A DNA stretch of 32,396 bases from Acidocella sp. (GTDB lineage: Bacteria; Pseudomonadota; Alphaproteobacteria; Acetobacterales; Acetobacteraceae): positions 1 to 32,396 of the forward strand of contig NZ_DAIEIF010000047.1 of the NCBI RefSeq assembly GCF_027352905.1, given 5' to 3'. The notes under the pieces are model-generated. The model did no database searches and was not told where the DNA came from. It saw only the letters and a program-made list of their open reading frames with translations. Positions 1 through 9,529 of this stretch are shown here, piece by piece; the first letter of the stretch is position 1; each line of letters opens with the position of its first letter. The translations under genes and the position numbers were made by a program.

Positions 1-2103
1 CCGGCGGCGCCCGCGGCGGCGGCGGCGCTTCCGCTCGCCCCGCCCGGCCTCGCCCCCAGTCTCCGCCGCCTCGCCGGCCTCCTCCGCCAGCGCCTCGTCC
101 TCATCCTCACGGGCCTCGGCCTGCATCTGTTCCAGCCGCGCCGGCGCCGGAGCGGCGGGCTGGGCCGTCTGCGCCCTCAGCCGTTCCAGGCGGAAATCGC
201 CGCCGCTCAGCGCATGATCCGGATTGATGAGCACGCGCATGGCATAGCGCGCTTCGATCTGCGCCAGCCGCTCGCGTTTATGGTTGAAGAGATAGAACGC
301 CGTTTCCGGCGCCAATGTCACGCCGATTTCGGCGGCACGGAATTTGGCGCCCTCATTTTCGATGGCGCGCAGGATATGCAGCGCCGCGCTCTCCGGGCTG
401 CGCACATGCCCCATGCCGTGGCAATGGGAGCAGACCACGAGGGAAGCCTCGGTCAGCGAGGGGCGTAGCCGCTGCCGCGACATTTCCAACAACCCAAAAT
501 GGCTGATCGAGCCCACCTGGATGCGCGCCCGGTCATGTTTCAGCGCCTCTTTCAGCCGCCGTTCCACCGCCGCGTTGTTCCTGCGGCTCTCCATGTCGAT
601 GAAATCGACGACGATCAGCCCCGCCAGATCGCGCATGCGCAATTGCTTGGCCACCTCCTCGGCGGCCTCGAGATTGGTGCGCAAGGCGGTGTCCTCGACA
701 TTGCGCTCACGCGTCGAGCGCCCCGAATTGACGTCGATGGCCACCAGCGCCTCGGTCTGGTTAATGACGAGATAGCCGCCGGAGCGCAGCTGCACCACCG
801 GGTTCAGCATCGCGTCCAGCTGCGTCTCGACCTGATGTTTCGAGAAAAGCGGCTGATCCTCGTTCCAGAGACGCACCTTGCGGGCATTATCGGGCATGAG
901 CATGCGCATGAAATCGCGCGCCGCCTTGAATCCCTCCTCTCCCTCCACGAGGATTTCATCGATATCGCGGGTATAGCCATCCCGGATGGCGCGTTTGATG
1001 AGGTTCGCCTCCTCATAGATCAGCGCCGGCGCGACGGACTGCATCGTCCGGTCGCGGATATCGTCCCATAGCCGCAAGAGATATTCGCAATCCCGCTTGA
1101 TATCGGGCTTGGGCCGGTTGGCGCCGGCGGTGCGCACGATCATGCCCATGCCGGGCGGAATGTCGAGCTCCGCCATCGTCTCCTTCAGCCGGCGGCGATC
1201 CGTCTGGGAGGTGATCTTGCGCGAAACCCCGCCGCCGGTGGGGGAGTTCGGCATCAACACGGAGAAGCGCCCGGCCAGGGAAAGATAGGTGGTGAGGGCG
1301 GCCCCTTTGCTGCCCCGCTCCTCCTTCACCACCTGCACCAGCATGATCTGGCGGCGGTGGATGACATCCTGAATGCGGTAATTTCGCAAAAAACGCTGGC
1401 GCAGGCGGCGCTCGCGCGCCTCGGCGGCGTCGTCCCCATCCCCGCCGATCTGCTCCGGCGCGGCCGGCTCCGGCAATTCCATCTCTATGGTCTCGACGTC
1501 GAACGCCTCGGGACCCTCGTCCGTCTCGTCCGCGATTTCGGCGGGCATGGCCCCGGCGTCCGGCTCATCGGTCAGCACCTCGGCCTCGGGCGCATCCTCC
1601 AGCCCATCCGCCATCCCCTCCAGCATGGGGGCCGCCTCGCCATGCGTCTCGTTCCCCCCCTCCTCGGGAGGCGGGGCGGCGGTGATTTCAACCGGCTTGA
1701 TCTGCAACGGCTGGGCTTGCGACCCCTCATCGGAGGGCAGGTCAGCGAGATCGGCTGCCAGCGCGACCGCCGCGGGCTCCTCTATGGAGGCTTCCTGCCC
1801 TTCCGCCTCTTTTTCGGCCTCGGCCTGCAAGGCCAACAGTTTCTGCCGGTCCGCCACCGGGATTTGATAATAATCGGGGTGAATCTCGCCGAAGGCGAGA
1901 AAGCCGTGCCGGTTGCCGCCATATTCCACGAAGGCGGCTTGCAGGCTGGGCTCCACCCTGATCACCTTGGCGAGGTATATATTACCTTTTATTTGCTTAC
2001 GGCTGACGGTCTCGACGTCATAATCCTCAAGATGGCTACCATCCAGCACCACCACGCGGGTCTCTTCCGCGTGGCTGGCGTCGATCAACATTTTTTTTGG
2101 CAT
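1..2103 (-). CDS. rne: Ribonuclease E/G (3' end outside window)
   Basis: Endoribonuclease of the RNA degradosome that cuts single-stranded RNA during mRNA decay and rRNA/tRNA maturation. The product starts MPKKMLIDASH, typical of alphaproteobacterial RNase E, and 701 codons are present before the window edge. The S1 domain begins near residue 35 and is split by a long acidic and proline-rich insert (about residues 90-235), after which the fold resumes at RNYRIQDVI. The catalytic aspartates are visible as D457 in VAIDVNSG and D500 in VVDFIDM, and the zinc-link cysteines as C558 and C561 in CSHC. The C-terminal part seen is Glu/Ala-rich and turns Arg-rich in the last ten codons, as expected for the disordered degradosome and RNA-binding tail. 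Start ATG is chosen because GGAG lies 11 bases upstream and the family N-terminus follows at once. Confidence 0.96.
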   Translation of the reverse strand, partial: MPKKMLIDASHAEETRVVVLDGSHLEDYDVETVSRKQIKGNIYLAKVIRVEPSLQAAFVEYGGNRHGFLAFGEIHPDYYQIPVADRQKLLALQAEAEKEAEGQEASIEEPAAVALAADLADLPSDEGSQAQPLQIKPVEITAAPPPEEGGNETHGEAAPMLEGMADGLEDAPEAEVLTDEPDAGAMPAEIADETDEGPEAFDVETIEMELPEPAAPEQIGGDGDDAAEARERRLRQRFLRNYRIQDVIHRRQIMLVQVVKEERGSKGAALTTYLSLAGRFSVLMPNSPTGGGVSRKITSQTDRRRLKETMAELDIPPGMGMIVRTAGANRPKPDIKRDCEYLLRLWDDIRDRTMQSVAPALIYEEANLIKRAIRDGYTRDIDEILVEGEEGFKAARDFMRMLMPDNARKVRLWNEDQPLFSKHQVETQLDAMLNPVVQLRSGGYLVINQTEALVAIDVNSGRSTRERNVEDTALRTNLEAAEEVAKQLRMRDLAGLIVVDFIDMESRRNNAAVERRLKEALKHDRARIQVGSISHFGLLEMSRQRLRPSLTEASLVVCSHCHGMGHVRSPESAALHILRAIENEGAKFRAAEIGVTLAPETAFYLFNHKRERLAQIEARYAMRVLINPDHALSGGDFRLERLRAQTAQPAAPAPARLEQMQAEAREDEDEALAEEAGEAAETGGEAGRGERKRRRRRGRRR

Positions 2104-2454
2104 AAGACACAAGGCTCCAGCGCGGCGTGCCCCACCCGGCCCGCGAGGGGCGGTGAAGCGGCGGCGGCGCATAATAATGGGAAAGGAGGATAGAACCGGA
2201 CCAGGGCTGAGCCGTGAGATAAAAGGGTTCGGCGGGCAAAGCGGCCATCGGTTCCATTAAACTTGCCGGCCTTTATAGTTCGCCGGGCATGGGTATTCGC
2301 GGTTCAGGCACGCCGGGCACAGGGGCAATCAGGCCCGCCATGCGCTCCACGCGCGTCCTGCTTCATTTAATGGACCAAAACCCCCCGCTCCGCAAGGGGT
2401 TGCCCGAAACCCCCTTTGCCGCCAGAGTTTTGCCGGATTGCGGGTGAGGATGAA
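2104..2454. other. Divergent intergenic region between rne and the glycosyltransferase gene
   Basis: About 350 bases with no convincing gene. On the rne strand it holds the rne leader, including an AT-rich TATAAA-like box (complement of roughly 2271-2280) that could be a -10 element, although no matching -35 is clear. The side facing the glycosyltransferase gene holds alternating C-runs and G-runs that can fold in two exclusive ways (see the hairpin at 2392-2419). Short overlapping open frames here have no family features. Confidence 0.5.
2392..2419. repeat. Hairpin upstream of the glycosyltransferase gene
   Basis: GCAAGGGGTT (2392-2401) can pair with AACCCCCTTTGC (2408-2419) around the loop GCCCGA, with one extra C and one extra T on the 3' arm. 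The same G-run can instead pair with an upstream AACCCC near 2379-2384, so two exclusive folds are possible. It lies 36 bases before the preferred GTG start. No T-run follows, so a simple terminator is unlikely. It may be a remnant of a GC-rich intergenic repeat or a leader structure. Confidence 0.45.
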
Positions 2455-5175
2455 GTGGGTAAGATCGGCTGCGTCGCCATCGTCAAAAACGAAGAGCGCC
2501 ATATCGCTGAATGGCTGGCTTGGCAGTTTTTCCTTGGCTTTGATACTGTTTTTCTTCTTGACAATGGTTCCACCGACGCCACAGCGGCGGTCGCGCGGTC
2601 TTTCAAGACCCAATATGACGTGCGGCTCCTCGATTATCCCAATGAAGCCCCGGATTATCAGCTCCGGGGGTATGAAATGCTGGCCCGCGAGGTCGCGCCG
2701 GATTTCGAGTGGCTCGCCTTTTTCGACGCGGATGAATTTCTGCGCCTCGATGAGGGCCTTTCGTTAAAGGCGGCCCTCGCCGGGAGGCAAGAGGCCGCCA
2801 TCGCCATTCCCTGGGCCATTTTCGGCTCCAGCGGCCATCAAAATTTCCCGCCCGGCCTGGTCATTGAGAACTTCACCCGCCGCAGCACACCGGACTTTCC
2901 TCCCAATCATCATGTCAAATCCATCATCCGCCCCCAGCTCATGGAAAGGGCGGTCAATCCCCACGCCTTTCAGATGCGGGGCGAATATGCCGATCTGGCC
3001 GGAAGGCGCGTCGCCTGGGGACACACGCCGGGCGTTCTCGCCCACCGGCCTGATTACGCGGGCGGCGCTCTTCATCATTATTTCGTCCGCTCGGTCGCGC
3101 ATTGGCGGGAAAAACTGGCGCGCGGCTATCATGACCTCACCCGGCCCGATGATGAATTTTTTATGTATGACCGCAACGAGGTCGAGGATCGCAGCCTGGC
3201 GCTTCATGCGCCCAAAATCAATTCAATGATCGAAACATTGTTCTCTCACCCGGCGCGGGCGCCCAAAGTGGCCGTGGTTCTCATGGTCAAGGAGGAAAGC
3301 CATGACATCCTGGCCTGGCTGGCCTGGTACCGGCTGCTCGGTTTCGACGCCGCCATCGTCTACGATGATGATTCCACAGATGGCACCTGGGACATATTGC
3401 AGGAGGCGGCGCGGCATTGGGATATCAGGCTGAGCCGCACGACCGGACCGAAAGGACCCGCCCATAACGGACGCCAGGTCGAATCTTATAAAACAGCTTT
3501 AAAAACCTATAAGGATGAATTCGACTGGCTCGCCTTCTTCGACGCGGATGAATTTTTACAATTGAGGCAGGATCAAAATGTAAAACAATTTCTCGCGCGC
3601 TTTCCCCAGGCGGAGCAGGTTTCCGTCAATTGGTGCAATTACGGCAGTTCCGGGCATATATTGAAGCCCGACCTGCCGGCGCCGCTCGCGTATCGCTGGC
3701 ATGGCGCGGCGCATCGGGGCATAAACAGGCATGTGAAAAGTTTCGTGCGCCCCCGCGCCGTCGGCTCCGCTTGGATCAATGTCCATTATTTCGATGTTCC
3801 CGCCGGCCGCACAGTTCTGCCGAACGGACAGCCGCCGCAATGGAACGAGAATATTGGCATTATCTCGGGCGAACCGGACTGGTCCGTGGCCAAGCTCATG
3901 CATTACCAATGCCGGAGCATGGAGCATTTCATCGAAAGGCTGAAAAAACGTCCGCAATTTCAAAAAATCCCCAATCTCTGGCAAGCCTATGACGTCAAGG
4001 ATGAGGCGGACGACACGCCGCAGGCCATGGCCGAGGCACTGCTGGCGAGCATCGCCGCGCTGAAGGGGCCGGGCGCGGCGGCGGCGGCGCCAATCGCGGC
4101 TGAGGCCGCCCCGAATCATCTGGTCTTTTTCATCGGCGATACACCACCGGATTTGATCGAGGCGTCGCTGACGGCTGAGGAAAAAATCGTCGCCGTGCAG
4201 CCGGACGCCCGAATCTATTACGCTTTGCAGGAACGTTTCGCCGAGGCCGTAAGCAGCGGCCAACTGGCGCTGGAAAACTACGCCCCCGCGCCACGCGGCG
4301 GCGAGATCGCCCTGCTCCAGCCCAATGATGGCAGCCGCGCCTATCCGGTCGCCACCATAGGCTGGCAAGAGCTCATCGCCAAACATGGCCAGCCGGGGCG
4401 CGTGGAACTAAAATCGGAGATACCCGGCTATCCTCCTCCCAGGGGTGAGCCAAACATCACGGCCAAGCCAGCCTCTCCGCCAAAAACCATTTTCGACATC
4501 GGCATGGCGGAAGGCAACGACACGGCCTATTATCTCGCCAAGGGCTTCAATGTCGTCGGCGTCGAGGGCGATGTGCAGACCTATCAGGACCTGCTGCGCC
4601 GCTTCGCCCCGGAAATCGCCGGCGGGCGCCTTGTCATCCATAACAATGCCGCCGCCGCGCGCACGGGCGAAACGGTGGAATTCTTTCATCACGAACAGCA
4701 TCCCGGCATTTCCGGCCTCTCCAACAGCCGCGCCGAATTTTCCAGCGGCTATAAATCCTTTTTCGTTCCCACCATCAATTGGCCGAGCCTCATCGCCGCC
4801 CATGGCGTGCCTTATTACATGAAAATAGATATCGAGGGCGGGGAGGCAGCCTTTCTCTCCTCCGCGGCGCGCGAAACATTACCGGAATACATCTCCGTGG
4901 AATGCTACAGCCTCGCTCCGGTGGAGACGCTGCGCCAGCTTGGCTACCGCCGCTTCATGCTGGTCGACCAGAACCCGCCCGGCGGCTTTTCCCTGCCCCA
5001 ACCGCAACATGAGGGCAACACCCTGGCAACATGGAAATGGAGCCATAATTCCGGCCCGTTCGGACGGGATCTGACTGGTGAATGGGTTGATTTCGAAACG
5101 TTCAAGACCGCGTGGGAAGCCTCCCGCGAGCAATGGGCCCGCACCTGGTTCGATTGCCACGCCGCCTTGCGTTGA
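2455..5175 (+). CDS. Tandem glycosyltransferase with C-terminal FkbM-type methyltransferase
   Basis: A 906-residue three-module protein probably involved in building a surface glycan. Module 1 (about residues 5-215) and module 2 (about 270-500) are related glycosyltransferase units of the GT2/GT92 kind. Each starts with VAIVKNEE or VVLMVKEE, continues with a DNGSTDAT or DDDSTDGT nucleotide-binding stretch, and carries the metal-binding DADEF (D91/D93 and D363/D365). Module 3 (about 679-870) is an FkbM-like SAM methyltransferase with the [11 protein letters not shown] glycine loop, GVEGD, and KIDIEGGE near residue 790. No signal peptide or membrane helix is seen, so it is probably cytoplasmic. 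GTG 2455 is preferred over an in-frame TTG at 2416 because GAGGA ends four bases before it and the conserved start follows. AT-rich codons near the 5' end and around 3480-3600 differ from neighbouring genes and may mark transfer. The acceptor and donor sugars cannot be told from sequence. Confidence 0.85.
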   Translation: MGKIGCVAIVKNEERHIAEWLAWQFFLGFDTVFLLDNGSTDATAAVARSFKTQYDVRLLDYPNEAPDYQLRGYEMLAREVAPDFEWLAFFDADEFLRLDEGLSLKAALAGRQEAAIAIPWAIFGSSGHQNFPPGLVIENFTRRSTPDFPPNHHVKSIIRPQLMERAVNPHAFQMRGEYADLAGRRVAWGHTPGVLAHRPDYAGGALHHYFVRSVAHWREKLARGYHDLTRPDDEFFMYDRNEVEDRSLALHAPKINSMIETLFSHPARAPKVAVVLMVKEESHDILAWLAWYRLLGFDAAIVYDDDSTDGTWDILQEAARHWDIRLSRTTGPKGPAHNGRQVESYKTALKTYKDEFDWLAFFDADEFLQLRQDQNVKQFLARFPQAEQVSVNWCNYGSSGHILKPDLPAPLAYRWHGAAHRGINRHVKSFVRPRAVGSAWINVHYFDVPAGRTVLPNGQPPQWNENIGIISGEPDWSVAKLMHYQCRSMEHFIERLKKRPQFQKIPNLWQAYDVKDEADDTPQAMAEALLASIAALKGPGAAAAAPIAAEAAPNHLVFFIGDTPPDLIEASLTAEEKIVAVQPDARIYYALQERFAEAVSSGQLALENYAPAPRGGEIALLQPNDGSRAYPVATIGWQELIAKHGQPGRVELKSEIPGYPPPRGEPNITAKPASPPKTIFDIGMAEGNDTAYYLAKGFNVVGVEGDVQTYQDLLRRFAPEIAGGRLVIHNNAAAARTGETVEFFHHEQHPGISGLSNSRAEFSSGYKSFFVPTINWPSLIAAHGVPYYMKIDIEGGEAAFLSSAARETLPEYISVECYSLAPVETLRQLGYRRFMLVDQNPPGGFSLPQPQHEGNTLATWKWSHNSGPFGRDLTGEWVDFETFKTAWEASREQWARTWFDCHAALR

Positions 5176-5200
5176 TCTCCTGCCGTTGCTCTTGCGTCCG

Positions 5201-5231
5201 CCCCCGGCCTTGCGCCAAAAGCCGGAGGGGG
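5201..5231 (+). terminator. Terminator-like hairpin after the glycosyltransferase gene
   Basis: CCCCCGGC (5201-5208) can pair with GCCGG-A-GGGGG (5221-5231) with one bulged A and a 12-base loop. A TGTTTTA stretch follows 10 bases later. It lies in the 85-base gap between the glycosyltransferase stop and the malate synthase start, so it could separate the two units. The T-tract is poor, so intrinsic termination is uncertain. Confidence 0.3.
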
Positions 5232-5260
5232 ATTCGCTGTCTGTTTTAGGAGTTTCCGTC

Positions 5261-7417
5261 ATGTCCGAGCCCAGAATATCCATCTCCGGCCTCTCCGTCG
5301 CCGCCGCCTTGCACGGCTTCGTCAATACCGAGGCTTTGCCGGGCACCGGGCTGGAGCCGGCCCCGTTCTGGGACGGATTCGCGGCGCTGCTCGAACGTTT
5401 CACGGCGGCCAATGCGGCGCTGATGGCCAAGCGGGACGAGCTTCAGGCCAAGCTCGATGACTGGAACCGCGCGCATAAGGGCAAGCCCTGGGACGCGGCG
5501 GCTTATGAGACTTTTCTGCGCGAGATCGGGTATCTGCAACCGGAGCCGCCCCCCTTCACCATCGAGACCGCGAATGTTGACGAGGAGATCGCCCATATCG
5601 CCGGGCCGCAACTGGTCGTGCCGGTCTCCAACGCCCGCTACGCGCTGAACGCGGCCAATGCGCGCTGGGGCAGCCTGTACGATGCGCTTTACGGCACGGA
5701 CGCCCTGCCGGATGAAGGGGAGATCAAACGCGGCCAGGGTTATAACAAGGCGCGCGGGGCGGCGGTCATCGCCAAGGGCCGCGCCTTTCTCGACAAGCAT
5801 ATCCCGCTCGCCAACGGCTCCCATGCGGACGCCACCGGCTATAAAATCGGCAATGGCCAGTTATCCGTCCTGCTGCCCTCCGGCCCCACCGGCCTCAAAG
5901 ACCCGGCCCAATTCGCCGGCTATTCCGGCCCGGCCGCCGCGCCAGCCGGCATTCTTCTGAAAAACCATAATCTCCATGTGGAAATCGTCATCGACCCCGA
6001 TCACCCCGTGGGCAAAACCGACAAGGCGGGCGTGGCGGACATCATGCTCGAATCCGCGATCAGCACCATCATGGACGCCGAGGATTCGGTGGCGGCGGTG
6101 GATGCCGAGGACAAGGTGCTGGTCTATCGCAACTGGCTGGGGTTGATGCGGGGAACCCTCTCCGCGCCGGTGGAGAAGGACGGCCGGCGTTTCGAGCGCA
6201 AGCTCAACCCGGACCGGGAATACACCGCGCCGGACGGCTCGCGGCTCACCCTGCATGGACGCTCGCTGCTGCTGGTGCGCAATGTCGGCCACCATATGCT
6301 CACCGACATCATCACCCAGGGCGGCAAGGAGGTGCCGGAGACGGTGATCGACGCGGTCATCACCTCGCTGATCGCCATTCACGACCTCAAAGCCCGGCGC
6401 AACTCCCGGGCCGGCTCGGTCTATATCGTCAAGCCCAAGCTGCACGGGCCGGAGGAGGTGGCCAATGCGGACGCGCTCTTCGCGGCGGTGGAAACGCTGC
6501 TCAAACTGCCCGCCAACACGCTGAAAATGGGCATTATGGATGAGGAGCGGCGCACCAGTGCCAACCTCAGGGCCTGCATCGCCGCCGCCAAAAACCGGGT
6601 GGTGTTCATCAATACCGGTTTCCTGGACCGCACCGGCGATGAGATTCACACCTCTATGGAGGCAGGCGCCTTCCTGCGCAAGAACGACATCAAATCCCAG
6701 CCCTGGATCAAGGCCTATGAGGACCGCAACGTGGCGTTCGGCCTGGAATGCGGGCTGAAGGGAAAGGCGCAGATCGGCAAGGGCATGTGGGCCGCTCCGG
6801 ACCAGATGGCCGCCATGCTGGAACAGAAAATCGCCCATCCCCAGGCGGGGGCCAATACCGCGTGGGTGCCCTCGCCCACCGCCGCCACGCTGCACGCCCT
6901 GCATTATCACGCGGTGGACGTGGCCGCCCGGCAGGAGGAATTGAAATCCCGCCCCCCCGCGCCCCTCAAGGATCTGCTCACCGTCCCCCTCGCCCAGGGC
7001 GTGAACTGGAGCGCCGAGGATATCCAGCAGGAGCTCGACAATAATTGCCAGGGGCTGCTCGGCTATGTGGTGCGCTGGGTGGACCAGGGGGTCGGCTGCT
7101 CGAAAGTGCCGGATATTCATAATGTCGGCCTCATGGAAGACCGCGCGACCCTGCGCATCTCCTCCCAGCATCTCGCCAACTGGCTGCATCACGGCGTCGT
7201 CACCCGGCAGCAGGTGATGGATACGTTGAAGCGCATGGCCCAGGTGGTTGACAAGCAGAACGCGGGCGACGCCGCCTATCAGCCCATGGCCCCCGCCTAT
7301 GACGGTCCCGCTTTCAAGGCGGCGCTCGATCTGGTGTTCGAGGGCTTGTCCCAGCCCAACGGCTATACCGAGTTCATTCTCACCCGCCGCCGCCGCGAGG
7401 CCAAGGCGCGGGCATGA
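5261..7417 (+). CDS. glcB: Malate synthase G
   Basis: Condenses glyoxylate with acetyl-CoA to give malate, for growth on glycolate/glyoxylate or acetate. At 718 residues it matches the long G isoform (about 720) and not the short A form. Key residues line up with the E. coli enzyme at an offset of four: R334 in HGRSLL corresponds to R338, C613 in GCSKVPD to C617, and the catalytic base D627 in LMEDRATLR to D631. The block [14 protein letters not shown] and the stretch [19 protein letters not shown] are also typical. ATG 5261 is chosen over in-frame upstream codons because AGGAG (5248-5252) sits eight bases before it and family similarity begins there. The stop overlaps the next ATG (ATGA), so the downstream secreted protein is probably co-translated. 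No isocitrate lyase is in the window. Confidence 0.97.
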   Translation: MSEPRISISGLSVAAALHGFVNTEALPGTGLEPAPFWDGFAALLERFTAANAALMAKRDELQAKLDDWNRAHKGKPWDAAAYETFLREIGYLQPEPPPFTIETANVDEEIAHIAGPQLVVPVSNARYALNAANARWGSLYDALYGTDALPDEGEIKRGQGYNKARGAAVIAKGRAFLDKHIPLANGSHADATGYKIGNGQLSVLLPSGPTGLKDPAQFAGYSGPAAAPAGILLKNHNLHVEIVIDPDHPVGKTDKAGVADIMLESAISTIMDAEDSVAAVDAEDKVLVYRNWLGLMRGTLSAPVEKDGRRFERKLNPDREYTAPDGSRLTLHGRSLLLVRNVGHHMLTDIITQGGKEVPETVIDAVITSLIAIHDLKARRNSRAGSVYIVKPKLHGPEEVANADALFAAVETLLKLPANTLKMGIMDEERRTSANLRACIAAAKNRVVFINTGFLDRTGDEIHTSMEAGAFLRKNDIKSQPWIKAYEDRNVAFGLECGLKGKAQIGKGMWAAPDQMAAMLEQKIAHPQAGANTAWVPSPTAATLHALHYHAVDVAARQEELKSRPPAPLKDLLTVPLAQGVNWSAEDIQQELDNNCQGLLGYVVRWVDQGVGCSKVPDIHNVGLMEDRATLRISSQHLANWLHHGVVTRQQVMDTLKRMAQVVDKQNAGDAAYQPMAPAYDGPAFKAALDLVFEGLSQPNGYTEFILTRRRREAKARA

Positions 7418-7893
7418 GGACGCGGGGGGCGCGAGGCCTGCCAGCCCTCTGCCTGGCCGTCATGCTGGGTTTCGCCCTGTTCCATCCCGGGGCGGCGCGG
7501 GCGGGCGATCTCTGCGCCGCCCACCCAACCGATGACACCCTCCGGCCTCTCCCCGCGGCCTTGGCGCCGCAGGTGCAGGCGGCGTTCGGCCTGCACGATC
7601 TCTCCAGGGCCGAAATCCAGAAACTCACCGTCATGCGCTGTATGGGCGGCCAAGTCTTTGTCTGTTTCGAGGGCGCCAATCTGCCCTGCGGCAAGGCCAA
7701 CTCGGCGCGCAGCCTGCCGGCGGCGAAGGACTGGTGCCAGCACAACCCGCAGGCTGATTTCATTCCCGCCTATATCACCGGGCATGACAGCCTCTACCAA
7801 TGGCGGTGCAAAGCGGGCCAGGCGGTGCCCGAATCGCCCGCGGCCACCGACGCGCGCGGTTTTCTCAGCCGGTACTGGCGGCCTCTGAACTGA
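7414..7893 (+). CDS. Small secreted Cys-containing protein of unknown function
   Basis: A 159-residue protein with a clear Sec-type signal peptide: a basic start (MRTRGARG), a hydrophobic core through about residue 25, and a likely cut after ARA near residue 30. The mature part has six cysteines (in DLC, MRC, FVC, LPC, DWC and WRC), which suggests disulphides in the periplasm. The C-terminal stretch [18 protein letters not shown] resembles conserved uncharacterised alphaproteobacterial proteins as I remember them. No catalytic motif is seen. Its ATG overlaps the malate synthase stop (ATGA), implying coupling, and its 3' end overlaps the convergent DUF1045 gene by 29 bases. Function unknown. 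Confidence 0.8.
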   Translation: MRTRGARGLPALCLAVMLGFALFHPGAARAGDLCAAHPTDDTLRPLPAALAPQVQAAFGLHDLSRAEIQKLTVMRCMGGQVFVCFEGANLPCGKANSARSLPAAKDWCQHNPQADFIPAYITGHDSLYQWRCKAGQAVPESPAATDARGFLSRYWRPLN

Positions 7894-8548
7894 AGGCCAG
7901 CCGGCGAACCAGACGGAACGGCGCGTCTTTTTCCGGCTCGATGAAAATCGCCAACGCGCCCACCGGGCGGGGCCGCGCCAGCGCCGGGGCGAAATACGCC
8001 TCCGCCGCCTCGCGATAGACGTCATCGCCCAGGCGGCCCGTCAAGGTCATGTGGAAGCGGAAATCCCCGAACACCAGGGGATAACCCCACCGGGCGATGT
8101 TCTCGCGCTGCCGAGGCGGGCGCCCCGCGCCACGGCGGCGTTGCGCCGCCTCATCCTCGGCCAGGCGGTGCGTATCGAACACGCGCACACAATCATCGGC
8201 CAGGCTTTGCAAAGCGGCGCAGGGCGCGGCGGGGCACAAGGCGAGAAAGCCGTCCAGCCAGGTCACGGCAAGCCGGGGCAGCGGAAAGGGCTTGCGGTTT
8301 GCGGCAAACGCCTCCGCATCCCGCATAAAAGCCTCCAGCCCGTGCCGGGGGATGAAGGGCGCTTTCAGCGTCGCGTGAAATCCATAGCGGCGCGGCTCCG
8401 CCGTGGCCGCCGCCAACCCGGGCAAATCCGGCCGCGCGAGCGGCGCGCCGCTTTCCGCGTCCCGCCCCAGCCATGCGGAGCCCAGACGCCAAAGCGGATC
8501 ATCGGCGGCGGGGGCGTAATATACCGCGACCCGGTAGGGCTCAGCCAA
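7865..8548 (-). CDS. DUF1045 family 2H phosphoesterase-like protein
   Basis: A 227-residue protein of the DUF1045 family, members of which sit in some phosphonate operons. It shows the two histidine motifs of 2H phosphoesterases, HATL (in YGFHATLKAPF) and HMTL (in FRFHMTLTG), so hydrolysis of a cyclic or linear phosphodiester is plausible. The substrate is unknown and no phosphonate gene is near. The start is a TTG, giving MAEPYRVAVYYAP, the usual family N-terminus. A GGGGGA lies about eight bases upstream, inside the 3' arm of a hairpin that follows argF. It is 42 bases downstream of argF on the same strand, so it may be the last gene of an argD-argF transcript. The 3' end runs 29 bases into the convergent secreted-protein gene. 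Confidence 0.88.
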   Translation of the reverse strand: MAEPYRVAVYYAPAADDPLWRLGSAWLGRDAESGAPLARPDLPGLAAATAEPRRYGFHATLKAPFIPRHGLEAFMRDAEAFAANRKPFPLPRLAVTWLDGFLALCPAAPCAALQSLADDCVRVFDTHRLAEDEAAQRRRGAGRPPRQRENIARWGYPLVFGDFRFHMTLTGRLGDDVYREAAEAYFAPALARPRPVGALAIFIEPEKDAPFRLVRRLAFSSEAASTG

Positions 8549-8552
8549 TCCG

Positions 8553-8582
8553 GTTTCCCCCGCCCCGGCGGGGCGCTGAAAC
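8553..8582 (-). promoter_or_regulatory. Hairpin between argF and the DUF1045 gene
   Basis: Inverted repeat with outer arms GTTTC/GAAAC and inner arms CGCCCC/GGGGCG around a three-base loop, filling most of the 42-base gap. In the minus-strand transcript its 3' arm contains the purine run that would serve as ribosome binding site for the TTG start of the DUF1045 gene. There is no T-run, so it looks more like a structure that could limit translation or protect the argF end than an intrinsic terminator. Confidence 0.45.
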
Positions 8583-8590
8583 TTCCCGCC

Positions 8591-9529
8591 TCACTCCATC
8601 GCCCAGGCCAGGATTGCCTTTTGCGCGTGCAGCCGGTTCTCGGCCTCGTCGAACACCACCGAGGCCGGGCCGTCTATCACCTCCGCCGCCACCTCCTCGC
8701 CGCGATGGGCGGGCAGGCAATGCTGAAAGATGGCGCCCGGCGCGGCCTTGGCCATCAGCCCGGCGGTGACCTGATAGGGCGCGAAAGCGGCGGCGCGGCT
8801 GGCGGCCTCATCCTCCGAATCGGCCATGGAAAGCCAGGTATCCGTCACCACGCAGGCCGCGCCCTCCACCGCCCAGCCAGGATCGTCGCCGATCTCCACA
8901 TCCGCCTTTTCCGCGCACGCCCAATCCAGCACCTCCGCGCGCGGCCTGTAGCCGGGGGGGCAGGCCAGCCGCAGGCTGAACTGGAAGCGGGCGGCCGCCT
9001 CGATAAAGGAGGCGGCGACGTTGTTCCCATCCCCAACCCAGGCGAGTCTCTGCCCGGCGACCGGCCCCTTATGCTCCTCGAAGGTAAGGATGTCGGCCAT
9101 GATCTGGCAGGGATGGGAGAGTTCTGTCAGCCCGTTGATGACCGGCACGGCGGCGTGGCGGGCCAGCTCGTGCAAGCGCGCGGCGCTATCCGTGCGCAGC
9201 AGGACGCCATGCACGAAGCGGGAGAGAACGCTGGCGGTATCCTGGATGGTCTCGCCCCGGCCAATCTGCATATCGCGCGAGGAGAGCACCACGGCGTCGC
9301 CCCCCAGCTCCTTCACCGCCACCTCGAAGGAAACGCGGGTGCGGGTGGAAGGCTTCTCAAAGATCATCGCCAGCGTCTTGCCCGCAAGCGGGCGCTTGGG
9401 CGGGTTGCGCCGGGTGCGTTTGTGAAAAAGCGCGGAATCGAGAAGGGCGCGCAGCTCCGCGCCGGTGAAATCCTTGAGGTCGAGAAAATGCCGCGGGCCT
9501 TTCTCTCGCAGCGACAAAACCGCGCTCAT
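8591..9529 (-). CDS. argF: Ornithine carbamoyltransferase
   Basis: Transfers the carbamoyl group of carbamoyl phosphate to ornithine to give citrulline in arginine synthesis; cytoplasmic. The 312-residue length fits the family. The carbamoyl-phosphate loop is seen as EKPSTRTRVSFE, followed by HPCQ and the ornithine-binding signature HCLPAHRGEE near the C-terminus. ATG 9529 (MSAVLSLREKGPRHFLDL) is chosen over an upstream extension because it overlaps the argD stop as ATGA and because the extra 23 residues upstream are low-complexity. The overlap implies argD and argF are translated as a coupled pair. Confidence 0.97.
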   Translation of the reverse strand: MSAVLSLREKGPRHFLDLKDFTGAELRALLDSALFHKRTRRNPPKRPLAGKTLAMIFEKPSTRTRVSFEVAVKELGGDAVVLSSRDMQIGRGETIQDTASVLSRFVHGVLLRTDSAARLHELARHAAVPVINGLTELSHPCQIMADILTFEEHKGPVAGQRLAWVGDGNNVAASFIEAAARFQFSLRLACPPGYRPRAEVLDWACAEKADVEIGDDPGWAVEGAACVVTDTWLSMADSEDEAASRAAAFAPYQVTAGLMAKAAPGAIFQHCLPAHRGEEVAAEVIDGPASVVFDEAENRLHAQKAILAWAME

